Assembly (NCBI RefSeq): GCF_018446385.1
Contig: NC_055992.1
Span: 51,846,799 to 51,910,798, forward strand
Reading direction: 5' to 3'
Length of the DNA: 64,000 bases
Source of the DNA: Zingiber officinale
Lineage: Eukaryota; Streptophyta; Magnoliopsida; Zingiberales; Zingiberaceae
Part shown: in pieces, positions 22,336 through 34,484 of the stretch
How positions within the stretch are numbered: the first letter of the stretch is position 1
Layout of the letters: each line of letters opens with the position of its first letter
Program-made: the position numbers and the translations under genes
The notes under the pieces: generated by a model
Told to the model about the DNA's origin: nothing
Seen by the model: the letters and a program-made list of their open reading frames with translations, nothing else
Database searches by the model: none

Positions 22336-24733
22336 TGTTAGAGTGTATACTGAAAGCCTAAGCTTTTGTAAACATTTATTTTGAATAAAAAATGACATTT
22401 GGTCAAATTATCTACATTTGATTGTAGTTATCAATTAATTTATATTGTAGATAACATAGTATGTGGTGTCACATACAGAAGATAATGTTATCAGTACCTT
22501 ATAAATTATAAACAGTAGCTCACGACCAAAATGGAAAGGAACAAACTATTGGAAGGTCGTAGTGTAATTAGGAATTAGTTTATCTTAACTATATAATTAC
22601 ACTAGTACACTTGGAGTGTATTGAGTAGGACCATTAGAGGTCGTTTCTTTTATACTGACTTTATAAAGGAACAAAGACCTCAGTTATTATGGAAGTGTGT
22701 GCTCTTAATCCTAATATAATAATAAGCACATATATTTGATATTTATTTCTTTAATTTATATATCAATGGGTAAGATTTAGTTCGATAAATCAATAAGCCC
22801 GATAAGTTGGGAAATGATATCACTTGTAGTGTGTGTTGTTGATTATAGAAGGAAACTGTGTCCTAGTGATCTAGGTTGATAATGTCCCCAAGAGGAGCTC
22901 ATAAGGATTTTCATGTTAAACCCTGCAGGTGGACTTAGTCCGACATGACGATAAGGTTGAGTGGTACTACTCTTGGACTATGATATTAATTAAATGAGCT
23001 GTCAGTAACTCACTTAATTAGTGGACATTCGGCATCTTAAACATAGGGAGACTAACACACTCATAATAAGAAGGAGCCAAAAAATGTAATTTGGGATTGG
23101 TGCGGTAGTTCAATAATAGTTCTCTAGTGGAATGAATTATTATTGATAAAATTAAGTTGTGTGTTTGGGGCGAACACGGGATGCTTAATTTTATCGGGAG
23201 ACCAAAACCAAATCCTCCTCACGGTCCCTATCATAGCCTCTTAGTTATAGAGTACTATACCCACCTATACCCACCTTCATACCCATGGTGTAGGGGCTTG
23301 CCAAGCTAGCTTGAGGACCAAGCTAGGGTCGGCCAAGCCTTGGTCCACGGGTGCCCGGCCCTAGCTTGAACCCAAGCTTAGGTGGCCGACCCTAGTAAAA
23401 TAAAATAGAATTTTAATTTAAAATTTTTCTTATGTGAAAGATATAATTTAAAAGAGAGATTAAAAATTAAAATATCTCTTTTATAAGTTTCTACAAAAGA
23501 TTAAAGAAAGAGATTAAATCTCTTTCCTTATTTGTAGATTGGAATAATATTTTATTTTTCTTCTTTGTAAATTATTCACATGTTGAAAAATTAAAATTAT
23601 AGAAATTTCTTTTTCTCAACCATGAAGGGATTTTAAAAGAAAATTTTATTTTTTAAAAAATTTCCGGAGACAAATAAGGAATTTTAATTGGTTGTTTGAA
23701 AATTGTCTTATTTGCTCTTCCATGAGGTGGCCGGCCATGACATGGGTAATTAGGAAATATTATTTAATTTTTCTTAATTAATTCATGTCAAGGAAATTTT
23801 ATTGTAATTAAATTTCCTTATTTTCCAAAGCTAAGGATTATAAAAGAGGGGGTTTTGGGTGCCTTCAAGGTGAACAACCTCTATTATTTTTCTCCCTCTT
23901 TTCTTCCTTAGTGTGGTTGGCCCTTCCCTTTCTCTTCTCTCCATCCTTGTGGCCGAAACTCTCTTCTCTCTTGGAGATCAAGTGGTGGCCGGATCATAGC
24001 TTGGAGAAGAAGGAGAGAAAGCTTGCATCCCTTGGAGCTTAGTTGGTGGAAAAAGATCTTCATCCTTTGGAAGTCTTGCTTGGCCGAAACTTGAAGGAGG
24101 AAGAAGAAGGTGCTAGGTGATCCTCATCTCGGAAGATCGTTGCCCACACAACGTCCGATATTAGAAGAGGAATACGGTAGAAGATCAAGAGGTCATTATC
24201 TACTAAGTAAGTTATTACTAATATTGTTTTCCGCATCATGTTAGTTTTATTTCCATGTAAAAATACCAAATACAAGAGGCATGCGATTCTAGTATTTCGA
24301 ATTAGTTTTCAATGTTGTGTTCTTTTATTTTTCTTTTCCTTGTGATTTGATTGTTCCTTTTGGTTGACCTAAAGTTATTTAAGGAAATTAAATATTAGCT
24401 TTCCTTAAAAGGCTTTGTCTAGGCGGTGGTGGTTGTTCCCATATCCAAGAAGGTTATGTGCCTCGCCATGCAGTCCTGGAAGCCAATTTTAAAAATTAAT
24501 ATTTAATGAAATTAATAACCTAGGTGATTTGGATCGAACGTGTTAAGTTCCGCAGGAGATCCAAGTCTAAACTTAAAAGAACAAATAAATTAAACTTAGG
24601 ATCAAACGTGTTAAGTTCCGCAGGCGATCCAAGTTTAATTTAAAAGAACACATGGTAGCTAGGAAAAGGTTTAGACCTTTGTACAAAATTTTTGTACAGT
24701 GGAACCATTAGGTTTTCCGAGTAGCAACCAATA
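22336..24733 (+). mobile_element. Element M: solo LTR of a Sirevirus-type Copia element
   Basis: It starts TGTTAGAGTGTATACTG and ends GTAGCAACCAATA, where the last two bases are probably a decayed CA. TSDs are GGAGA (22331-22335) and GGAGC (24734-24738); F's gag frame (…DEGG|ATSDE…) reads across the site once the insert is removed. Two CAAACGTGTTAAGTTCCGCAGG units lie near the 3' end, as in J. It holds no genes. The last 200 bp match J. Confidence 0.85.
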
Positions 24734-24738
24734 GGAGC

Positions 24739-25182
24739 GACTTCAGATGAATACAACAAAGCAAGGGAAGACTCAGGCTTCAAGTTTGATTTGGTAAGTG
24801 AGGTATGCCTCTTACCTCCCAATCAACTCTATTTTGGTATTAAATCTATGGAAAAATCAATGTGCAAGTTAAAAAGTAAAAATGATAAATTAAAAAATAA
24901 AAACTTAGAAATAAAAAGAATTTTAGCAAAATCATTCTAATAAAAGATTTTGGAAAAGTAAAACTTGAAAATGCTAAATTAAAGGAACAAATAGAAAACT
25001 TAAAACATTCTGTATGTTCAAATGTTTCTATTTTAAATATTAGAAATTACAAAGGATTAAACTGGTATTATAAATTTACAAAGGTCAAATTAGAAGTAAC
25101 AAAAACTTATATCCCTAAAAAATATTTAATTAACCCAGTAGGAAGAAACCTATATTGGGTTCCGAAATCATGCCTAAATTAA
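24739..25182 (+). pseudogene. Element F: gag C-terminal part after M
   Basis: The frame resumes with ATSDEYNKAREDSGF, a Lys-rich coiled-coil-like segment (MCKLKSKNDKLKNKNLE), and stops from about 24939. A shifted frame ends in YLINPVGRNLYWVPKSCLN and a stop at 25180-25182. That tail matches the end of H's gag, which marks the true end of the reading frame and shows that no pol was joined to it. Confidence 0.78.
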
Positions 25183-25908
25183 ATTATTTGCATGAGATAA
25201 TTTTTTTTGTTTAATAGTGTCAAATAAATTTCTTAGCCTGTGTTCTATTAGAATTTAATTATAATTTAATTTTCTGAGAAATAAGATTTCATTACAAAGC
25301 ATCAATAAAGTTAAAGTTATTTTTATTTACTTTTTCTATGAATTTTTGAAAAATCATATTATTTAATTTAAAAATATTTTTATATACTATTTTTTGCAAA
25401 TTCCTTGTTTTTGTTTCAATAAAATTAATTTCAAAATTTTGTGAATTATTTATACCCATGCTAATTTTTAATATTTAAAATTCTCGATCACTAAGTTTAT
25501 GAAAATTTAATTTTTCTGCACGACTACTTAAAATTTATTTTAACATAAAAAATTTAATTTAACTTAATTTTTTTAAATTATAAAATTATTTAAACCCCTA
25601 ATTTTTTTTATGACTTAAATTTATTTTATGTTCTCGTGCAAATTTTATCTCTATGTTTGATTGACTCTGATTAATCATTCTTATAATTAATTAAATTTTT
25701 CACTAACTAGACTTTCTTTTAAATTTTCTTAATCATTTGAAGCTTACCCCTATTTTGAATGTGATCAAAGGGGGAGAATTAGAAGTTAAGTTTAAGGGGA
25801 AAGTATATTTTTAAAACTATTACATATAGTCATAAAACTTGAATATTTGTTTCATGCCTTTAATTTCATGTCTATTTTATCCTAACTTAGCTAGGGTTGA
25901 TTCACATC
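25183..25908 (+). other. Element F: AT-rich non-coding tail
   Basis: About 730 bp of very AT-rich sequence with no coding signal. A PPT-like TCAAAGGGGGAGAA lies near 25766. Confidence 0.7.
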
Positions 25909-25922
25909 AAAAAGGGGGAGAT
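25909..25922 (+). other. Polypurine tract of F
   Basis: AAAAAGGGGGAGAT before the LTR start is identical to the PPT of H at 11200-11213. Confidence 0.88.
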
Positions 25923-26291
25923 TATAAGTAACCTATGGTGATTTTGATGTGATCAACCGAGTCAAATTAGGTCCTGTTATTATTTGATGTCTTGTGTCTA
26001 AGTGTGCAGGGACATAGGAGCACAAGAAGTCGAGCAAAAGACGCAACTAGCGAGAAGGGTGACACGGGAGAGAGCTGACGGGCTCAGTGCGTTCGAGGGA
26101 CAAGGTGCTGTGGATGAGTATGCTAGCGGATGAGAAGGAAGCGTGCGGTATTTCTGAGGGACGAGAAGCCGGAGTGGAAGACTGCTTGAGAAGGCTGAAA
26201 CTTGGGTTCGAGAAAGCCCTATTCCGGATGGCCAAAATACCCAAGCGAGAGGAGTTGGAGTGGAAGACTAGGACCGAAGCGAGCAGAACTG
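25923..26291 (+). repeat. 3' LTR of F, first segment
   Basis: It starts TATAAGTAACC, where the terminal TG has become TA, and follows the 5' LTR until E interrupts at 26291. E's TSD AACTG lies at 26287-26291. The 80- and 92-codon ORFs here are incidental. Confidence 0.85.
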
Positions 26292-27900
26292 TGTTACGTT
26301 GCGCAAGTGTACGGAAATGTCGCAAGTAATATAAAAGATTATCGTATCCACAGGGACTGGAATAAGCACTAGAAATATCTCAAAGCGAATTAGCTAAACA
26401 AGTAATCAATTGGTTTCAAATGCTAAGGATGAAAAACAAATCTAAAATGAAAGATTAACAAACAAGAGTTTGGGGTTTGAGTTATGATAAAGGGAGGTTC
26501 TAGGAGTTTTGGTTTCTTTGTAAGATCTCTTGAATGTATATGGTTTACCAATTCTTATTTCTCAATTGTCTAATATTTGTAGAAGGTTGCCAGTTCTCTC
26601 TTGCAATAGATAGCTGGCTTATGACTGAAAAATGTACCTAAATGTGATCAATTAATATGAACCTACGTTGTCCTTACACAGGATTGCACCTAATACTATG
26701 CTTCCCTCGAATATCAACATAGAAGTTCATAGCTTCTTAACCCATAAAGATACAAGGATTGAATCATAAAATCTATCCTACCCTCTTGAATATTCTAATT
26801 TCTCCTTCAAGGTTATCCCTCAAACATCCTTACACAGGCTTGGACCTGTCACGTGGATCCCTCGGAAAATCGAGTGAGAGTTAATCTCTACAAAGTCTAT
26901 AAGATATCCAAACAATCAATCAAGAATGAGAATTAAGCCCTAATCACAATTAATCATTCAAGATCCAATCGATACAAACTAGGCAAAATCATAGAAACAA
27001 AGAAATGACAAATCCACAAGAGTTTACATCAATTTATCTAACAAATACTCCCTCCATCCTAGAACTAAAAGATCTACTCCATAAAACGAAGAAAGAAAAC
27101 CAAAGATAAGAAGATTACAAGCATTTCTTCAATCCCAATCCAAGAAGAGGAGAGAAAGAAAACTTATCTACAATATAGCTCCATCTTCGGATCAAATCCT
27201 CGCTCCCGAAGTCGAATTCGCCAAGATCTCTCTTTAGATCGCCCAAAAATCCTCCCAAGAATGGAAGGAATCCACCAAATCTTGCTTTCTCCCAAATGGG
27301 AGAAGATCCTTTTGCAAATCTTCGAAGAGGCTTTAAATAGAGGGGGGCTTTCGAGCGCCACACGACCCCGAGGCATGGCCATGTGAGGTTCACACGACCA
27401 GGGCCTTTCCCCTCTCTGCCATCCATACACGGTCGTGGACAACTCCTATCAAGACCTCCAAGCACGGCCGTGTAGATCCACACAGCATGGACTGCCCCAG
27501 CTTCTGGAAACCTGCCAGGACCGTGTGGTGCACATGGCTAGGCCAAGTTCCTTTATGGAGTAGATCCACACGGCCGTGTAAGGATTGAACTCTGATTTGC
27601 TTCAAAACTTGGCATGGCCGTGTGACATTCACACGGCCAGGCCAAGTTCCTTGTCTGTTTCTCCTGGTTGACCACACAGCCAGAGCACTCCACGCAAGCA
27701 GGGCCGTGTGTGGCACACGGCCAAGTGCTTTCACCAATGCTCAGCTCATAAGTTTGTCCAAGAATGTAGAATCTTCACCAAATTCGACTCCTGTGTACAA
27801 AAAATGCACAAAAAGCAGATCTCCGAACAAAAAGAGTAAATATGCTAAAAGAAAAGCTGGAAGTATAAAAATGCATAGATCAAGCAAGCTCAAAGTATAA
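26292..27900 (-). repeat. 3' LTR of E
   Basis: It matches the 5' LTR copy (38134-39822) from TGTTACGTT… to about 27898. The outermost 50 bp or so of the minus-strand LTR start are not recognisable here, so the inner edge is uncertain. It contains a CACGGCCGTG palindrome block (about 27355-27725) and a TATA-like CTATTTAAAG on the minus strand at 27331-27340. It lacks a block of about 100 bp of repeat units present in the 5' copy near 39347-39450. Confidence 0.85.
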
Positions 27901-28921
27901 ATGCTGCAATCTAAATTCATATGTTCTACAACGCATTCATAAACCCTAATGTGCTTTCCTAACTCTATCAAAGAGTTCCAATAACAAGCATAATCATGGA
28001 AACAAATCAAGTATGACTCATGCTTAAGTATCCTATGCACAGTGTAAAAGTAACTAAAAAATCCTTTAAGTTTCAATCTATGTCCTAGTCAAGTCGTCAT
28101 CAAATTTGAATTCCTAATGTTTCCGGTGAGAGACAAGTAACCAGTGATAGGCACTTACTTGCCACTCACTTGGTTCATATTTCTCAACCAACCCAAGGTC
28201 TCAAAGGTGTGATCAATCTCAAGAGAAGCTAAGCAGTCATTTCCCCAGTAACCTAACTCGGTCTCAAATGGGTGACTTGCTAGATTCCACTCACGACAAC
28301 TATTTTTTATATCCCTTATTTTTTTTTCATTGCTTTTCGTTTTCAATTTTTTTTTCATAAGTATTTGCATTGGGCAAATCTTATTTCACAAGTGTACTTT
28401 TAGCACAAATGTTGGGATATTTTGATTTTCCAAATGAGCTTGCATGAGTTGAGCCTCATCCAGTAACCAAAATGAAGTTTGAAAAATCACCATGGAAACC
28501 AAGTACTAAGCAAACAAGATGAATCATGACTATTTCAATGATATCAACCATTCAAGCATCAAGTCAAAGTGTAGTGAAAGTAAGATTCTTAAGGTCAAGC
28601 CAAGACTAAAACTCATCTCCATATGATTCTTAGCTTGTTTCATGCTACCCAAGATAGAGAAAAGAAGTACATAAAGCTTACTACTAGCATGATTTACAAC
28701 ATCATGAATCTAGATAATAAACGTGCTAACATTTTATCTTGAAGACAAGAAAGCATAAAAGTGAAGATTGATGTTCTCAAGATGTTTGCCAAAATTATTT
28801 CAAAAGATAATCAAATTACTATCAAAACAAACACTCAAGCAAGACAATCAAAATAGAATGCAAAACAAAAACTACACATGCAGAAAACAATAAAACAATC
28901 AAAAACTAAAACAAAAAGAAA
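27901..28921 (-). other. Element E: 3' region between the env-like ORF and the LTR
   Basis: About 1 kb, AT-rich. Apart from the small conserved frame at 28155-28370 no coding signal is clear. A long G run on the minus strand (28936-28950) marks the end of the env-like ORF. Confidence 0.7.
28155..28370 (-). CDS. Small conserved ORF in the Athila 3' region (71 codons, unknown function)
   Basis: This is an open frame from 28370 to 28155 on the minus strand, with a basic N-terminal part (MKKKLKTKSNEKK) and then HPFETELGYWGNDC and IDHTFETLGW. The second half aligns with a decayed block in L (about 19618-19735) in the same place relative to the env-like ORF and the LTR. The match is strongest at the PFETELGYW core and continues with conservative replacements. 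I do not recognise a family. It could instead be a conserved non-coding element of the 3' region; the real start is uncertain. Confidence 0.4.
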   Translation of the reverse strand: MQILMKKKLKTKSNEKKIRDIKNSCREWNLASHPFETELGYWGNDCLASLEIDHTFETLGWLRNMNQVSGK

Positions 28922-30487
28922 TCAGGTTTGACACCCCCCCCCCCCCAGACTCAAATTTTCATCGTCCCGATGAAATAAATATGGTGGAGGTGGAGGTGGA
29001 GGGGGACGAGGAAAAGTGTGCCTACGACGTGGCTGACCAATGGGAAAACTTGGGAAACCAGGAGTTTTGCTTAGGATTACATGATCCTCAAACAAAGCAT
29101 CAACTTGTTGGCTAGTGACACTCATGCTCTGCATAAAGTCTCTCATTCTAGCTTGATCAGTATCATAATCCTGGACAAATTCGGCCACTTGACCCTGAAA
29201 ATTCCTTATGAACTGAAAGTGCTCTTGTACTTCTCTAAACTGATTATCTGATAAAGAGAAGCAGCCTTCCAACATTCTTCGTTGGGCATCATGCTTCTTG
29301 TGGAGCGATTCTAGAGAAGTACGGAAATCAAAAAAATCAAATCTGGAGGAACCCGTACCATAAGCAAAAGAATGCCTAGTAGGATCCGGATGCCCGGAAG
29401 GTTGTGGGTATCCAGTTGTTGAGGGTTCAATGTGTGGCTCTTTGTCTCCGGATATAAAGGGAACATATTCAGGATCGATATCGATGATTACCCAATTAGC
29501 AGGATTACGAATAGACATTCGTCCAGGATAAGGAAGAGGTAGTGGAAAACCATTCCTCCTAGGAAATGCAAACCCATTCTCATCCCAAACAATCATTTTC
29601 ATGGCAAGACATGTATCAATGTCTATCATGTCATTGCCATTAATTATTTCCAACCCATCTAAATCAAGATCTAAATTATAAGCTATTCGGGTAATCAATC
29701 CACCAAAGACAATTGATCCCGACGATGCCCTTGCGACTCTTAACAAGGTTTGTACAAAATGAATACCAGAATCGAAATCGACCTTATGAAGCATGGCCCA
29801 TAAAGCATAAAGCTCTATCTTTTTAACTACTCCATCACTCTCTCCCCTACCAAAAATAGTTTTGCTCATAATTCTATGTAGGTACCTAAAAATGGGGTTT
29901 TGCATATGAGAAGCCTTAGCTCTTGAAGGCTCATAAGGTTGATCCAATCCAGTTAATGCATTCCAAAAATGATTCCAATTAAACCTTGAATCAACCCTAC
30001 GAGGGCTATCGATAGACAATCCAAAACAAGAATTAAAATCACTAAATGTCTATTGAAATTCTTGATTCATCAATCTAAATGAAAATTTTCCAATATAATC
30101 ATCCTCGTTAACAAAATGGACATCTAATGAACTTAAAAACTCCAAAACAAGACGAGGATATGTAGGCAAATGTGTGTACATAATATCACCCCACTCTAAA
30201 AACCCAATCAACAAATCTACATCTTCCCTAATCCCAAGCATATCAAGAATAGTTGGGTCCATGTATCTAGTACACAGAATTTTTCTATTGACAAGAATTG
30301 CAAATCTAGTTATATGATCATCATTTCTAAATACTATATTGAATTCATTGTCATTACCTTCATTGCACGAAGTCCTCTTTCCTTTTCCCTTCATCGGTTG
30401 TTTTCCTTTATCCCTAGATGGTTCCTTCTCTTTATCTCCACTAGATCCACCACCTCCTTTACGAAGTTTCTTCAAAAGATTGGACAT
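28922..30487 (-). pseudogene. Element E: Athila env-like ORF (ATHILA ORF-1 type), one in-frame stop
   Basis: One frame of 521 codons from ATG 30487, broken only by a stop at 30052-30050 (codon 146). The N-terminus is Lys/Gly-rich (KKLRKGGGGSSGDKEKEP). The middle holds family-typical blocks ILCTRYMDPTILDMLGI, LPTYPRLVLEFLSSLDV, KFSFRLMNQEF, FNWNHFWNALTG and KIELYALWAMLHKV. The C-terminus has a helical segment (FREVQEHFQFIRNF) and a polyproline tract. I recognise the family as the plant transposon protein of Athila elements. An envelope role is only a suggestion from its position after pol, and I see no clear signal peptide or membrane span. Part of a nested group with no pol. Confidence 0.8.
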
Positions 30488-31319
30488 CTTGTTGAGTTTA
30501 GATGAGGGAAGGGACTATTTAGGGTTAGAGAAGTAAGATCTCAAAGAAACAAATTTTTGAAGAACAAGATATGAGGTTAGGAGAACAAAGATCTTGAGTG
30601 TTGGAGAGGAAAAGAATCTGGATCTAAGAGAGTTTGAGGAAAAGGTTGAAGAAAAGAGGGATTTTAAAGAGATTGAGAGAAAATAAGATGTTTTAAGAGA
30701 GGTGGGTGTGTGCGAGACACGGCCAAAACCTGGCCGTGTAAAGAAAACACGGCCTCTTAAGGGCTTCTCCACACGGGCCGTGTAGATGTACACGACCCCT
30801 CCCTTTTCCTCCTCGGCTTCACTCACACGACCGTGTCTGGGACACGGCCACATCCTTCTTCTTCTCGGCTTTCTTCACACGGCCGTGTCTGGGACATGGC
30901 CTTCTGAGTTCACTTCTCTGGATTTGTCACATGGACTTGTTTGGTACACGGCCGATGCAAGCTTTTGCTCTGATTTCTCCACACGGCCGTGTCTGGAACA
31001 CGACCGAAGAACTCTCCTTCTCTGGATTCTTTGCATGGCCGTGTCTAGTACACGACCATGCTCCCTTCCTTCTTTGCAGGCTCCACACGGCCGTGTCTGG
31101 TAGACACGGCCATATCCTTTTCCTTCACTGCTTCATTTGCTTGGTCGTGTACAACACACGACCATGCCTTGTTTTATTCCATTTGATGTTTATTCTCCTA
31201 ATCCCCTTCTCCAATACTTCCATTCCCATGAAGAAGTCATGGCTAGCTCATGGAAGTAGATTTTAACCTGAAAACAAAACTAAAACATAGTGAAAACAAA
31301 ATAAAGATGAAAATACAAA
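30488..31319 (-). promoter_or_regulatory. Element E: palindrome-rich region upstream of the env-like ORF
   Basis: About 830 bp without a supported gene. From 30715 to 31165 it holds roughly ten copies of CACACGGCCGTGT(C/G)-type inverted repeats, often paired as ACGGCCGTGTCTGGGACACGGCC. They match the U3 palindromes of E's own LTRs. On the minus strand the block ends about 230 bp before the env-like ATG, with an AT-rich TTTAAAATCCC segment between. It may be a duplicated U3 acting as an internal promoter; this is inference. Confidence 0.55.
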
Positions 31320-31486
31320 ATTCAACTAACTAAAAGAACCCTTGGGTTGCTTCCCAAGAAGCGCTTGTTTAGGGTCTTTAGCTCGACCAATCCAACTTAT
31401 TCTTCTCTTTTCCTTGCCCTTGGAGGGCAGACATATTTTTCATTTTTGTTGGGAGTTCTCCTCCCAACATCCTCCACCAAATTGTT
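31320..31486 (-). other. Element E: short spacer where pol should be
   Basis: The minus strand reads CTAAACAAGCGCTTCTTGGG and AAGCAACCCAAGGG, a phrase I associate with the segment after integrase in Athila-type elements. Just upstream is D, and beyond D the protease end. All of RT, RNase H and integrase is therefore missing. Confidence 0.6.
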
Positions 31487-34146
31487 CTTTTTGTAATACC
31501 CACTAAGCTTGTAAGATAAATATATGAATTTGGGATTTTTCCTTAGAAAAATAATAGGAAGTGAGTTGAAGCAAAAAGAAATAAAATGAAATAAAAAGAA
31601 AAGGAGGTCAAGGATTGAACCATGAACCTTTTATATTATATTTCATAGAATTAATTAATAGAAACCAATTGGGATAGAGAGAAGATGTTGATAACAAAGG
31701 AGGGAAACTCATGATAAAGGTAAGAGTAAAAGCTAGCCAAAAGAAGACAAGAAAAGAGCAAGAGAAAGGCAACTTGCCTTCCTCCCTTTCTCTCCCTCTT
31801 CCTCTTTGTTCTTGCCGAAAATTTAAAGAGGGAATTAAGAGGATTCAATCCCCCTTATTTCATCATGAATGGTAAGAAAAAATGAATAAATAAAATAAAT
31901 AGGAAATAGAAAAAAAAGGCTAAGGGAGAAGGAAAGCAAAAATCAATTTTGCTACCTCTTCCCCCTTAACATAAAAGGGAGTAAGAAAAGAGAAGTTTAT
32001 TTTTCTCTCATTCTTCCTCTCCCTCACCGAAACCATCAGTCCCCTCTCCTCCATCTTCGGCCCCAAAGCCAAGGTTTTTCCCCAAAGAAAGCCTACGATA
32101 CAAGGAGGACTTAGCAAGGGAATCAAGGGAAAGGAATTAGAAGAAGAGGCTACTTCTTCCATCACCATACCTTAGATCCACAAGCGAAAAGGATGTAAGC
32201 TTCCCCTCACCTGTGGTACAAGGCTTTTTATGTGATTTTCAGATTCTATAAGGATTAGAAAACCTAGGAATGAATTTAAGAAAAATTCGGCCAAAGAAAG
32301 GGTTTTCACATCTAGGAAGGTTTAAACAAGTCCTTATTTCATGATATTTTCTCTATGCTATGTAGGAAGGATTTTCTTCATGTTTTTATACCTAAATTAT
32401 GCTTGATCAGAGGAGTACCTAACCCAAGAATTTCGGCCAAAAATATTTTAAAGAGGTTAGGGAAAATATTGTGTAACCACACTAGTGCAAGATTCTCTCC
32501 ATGAACTATTAAGGATCTTTTATTGGTTTTCTTGCTTAAAAGTTACATGGAACCAAAAGAAATCCATTTATATGTTTCGGCCAAGAAAAGGGCTTAGGGT
32601 TAGGAAGACCTTTAAATTTAAGTAACCATGTTTGTATGATAGAATATAGAGTTTTCTTAAAGAATTGCATGTTGAACAGTGCTAGAAATTCATGAACTCT
32701 TATTTTAGATTTTCGGCCATGATAAGATGGATAGTCTAGAAAAGCTTAAACAAAATTCTAATATGCTCAAGACCTCTGTGATATTATGATACGAAGGTTG
32801 TTTAATGTTCTTATGTTTAAATTGAGTATAGGAAAATTAGTTACATGATATATGACATGTAAGATCATAAGGGTCCTAGATTGTTTATGAACCAACTTTG
32901 TATATGATGTCCTTAGTAATTTTTGCCATGAAACTTTCTTAGGTTTTCCATGCTTTAGGCCACTTAAAACCTAGTTTAAAGATTGGTAGGTTTCGGCCAT
33001 GAGGAAAAATAAAAGAAAAAGGGAAAGAAACCTAGGAAGCCTAAGACACAATTCACATGTATGTTTATTATGCTTGTCTTTATACATGCTATGAAACTTG
33101 TATGATTTCTTATGCTTTTAGGCTATTTGAAGCAAGTTTATATACTGTTGAGTTTCGGCCAAGTAGGGTTTAAAAGACCTAGAGGCCTTAGAAATGGAAC
33201 CAAATGTGTTAAAAGTGCTTTTTATGAAAATAGGATAATGTGTTGATTGTGTCACATGCTTGTATAATTTTTCCATGACCTAAATGGACCATTGTATGTT
33301 TCGGCCATGAAGGAATAGATGCCCTAGAAACCCTAGAACAAGAATTAAATATGCTTATGTCACTTTACATGGAATATGATAAGTAGAAAGACAAAGTTCC
33401 CATGCTATATGTTGTTTAATGACCTAATTGAGGCTAGGGTAAGTTTCGGCCATACATGTTGTATAATGTCTTGTTATGAATTTATACATGATGTTAGTTC
33501 AAGTTCACATGCTTTTATGTTTGTTTTTAGCCCTAATAAACACTTGTTAAAAGTTTGACCATGACATATGTTAAGGGCTTGAAGGACTTAGGAACTAGCT
33601 CAATATGCTTACTATGTTACTTGAAAAAAATGCTATAAATATGGTTTAAGGTTTCCATGCTTTCATGACATTTGGGACCTTATTTATATACTGATAGGGT
33701 TTGGCCACATGAGTTTAGGGACTTGGAGAACTTAGAAACCAAGTAAATCATACTTATAATACTTCCTATGAAATTCATGTAATGATAATTTAGGTTTCAC
33801 ATGCTTGGAGGTTGTTTTTACCTAAATTGAGACCTAAGGGGGTTCGGCCATGATAGGAACCCAAGGGTTTAGGAAAGCTTAGAACCCAAGTTAACTATGT
33901 TATCATGTTTCTTATGATAGTATAATCACAAGATACACCCTTATGCTTAATCATGTATGCTTGTGATTTATACCTTTTTATGATATGATATGTGGATAGA
34001 GATATGCATGTTTTAATGATATGTTATGTGCTTAGAAATATGCATGCTTAAATGATATGCTATGTGAGTAGAAATATGCATGCTTTAATGATATGCTATG
34101 TGCTTGGAATATGCTTATTTTTATGATATGCTATGTGGATAGAAAT

Positions 34147-34440
34147 ATGCATGCTTTCTCAAGACATGATGTCTGCCTAAGTGATGCATACTTTTTATGA
34201 TATGATGTATGCCTAAGTGATGCATACTTTCTCAAGAGATGATGTATGCCTAAGTGATGCATACTTTTTGATGATATGATGTATGCCTAAGTGATGCATA
34301 CTTTCTCAAGACATGATGTATGCCTAAGTGATGCATACTTTTTATGATATGATGTATGCCTAAGTGATGCATACTTTTATGACATAATGTATGCCTAAGT
34401 GATGCATACTTTTATGCTATGCTATGTGACTAAATGATGC
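34147..34440 (+). repeat. Roughly 33-bp tandem repeat in the LTR of D
   Basis: About eight units of GATGTATGCCTAAGTGATGC plus ATACTTTTTATGATAT, with CTCAAGACAT and TATGATAT alternating at the unit end. Equivalent arrays lie in B (about 42730-42990, inverted) and C (about 60165-60425). Confidence 0.88.
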
Positions 34441-34484
34441 ATTTTTATACAACCTACTTTACTTTGTAAGGCTTGTACCAAGGG

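Noticed and set aside
27115-27900. Several overlapping 92-122-codon ORFs in the LTR of E
   Set aside because: They come from the CACGGCCGTG repeats, which are open in several frames on both strands.
30786-31266. 105- and 111-codon plus-strand ORFs opposite E
   Set aside because: They are composed of the palindrome repeats and lie antisense in non-coding element DNA.
34147-34440. Regular repeats resembling a CRISPR array
   Set aside because: Contiguous tandem units without unique spacers, within a plant LTR, and shared with B and C.
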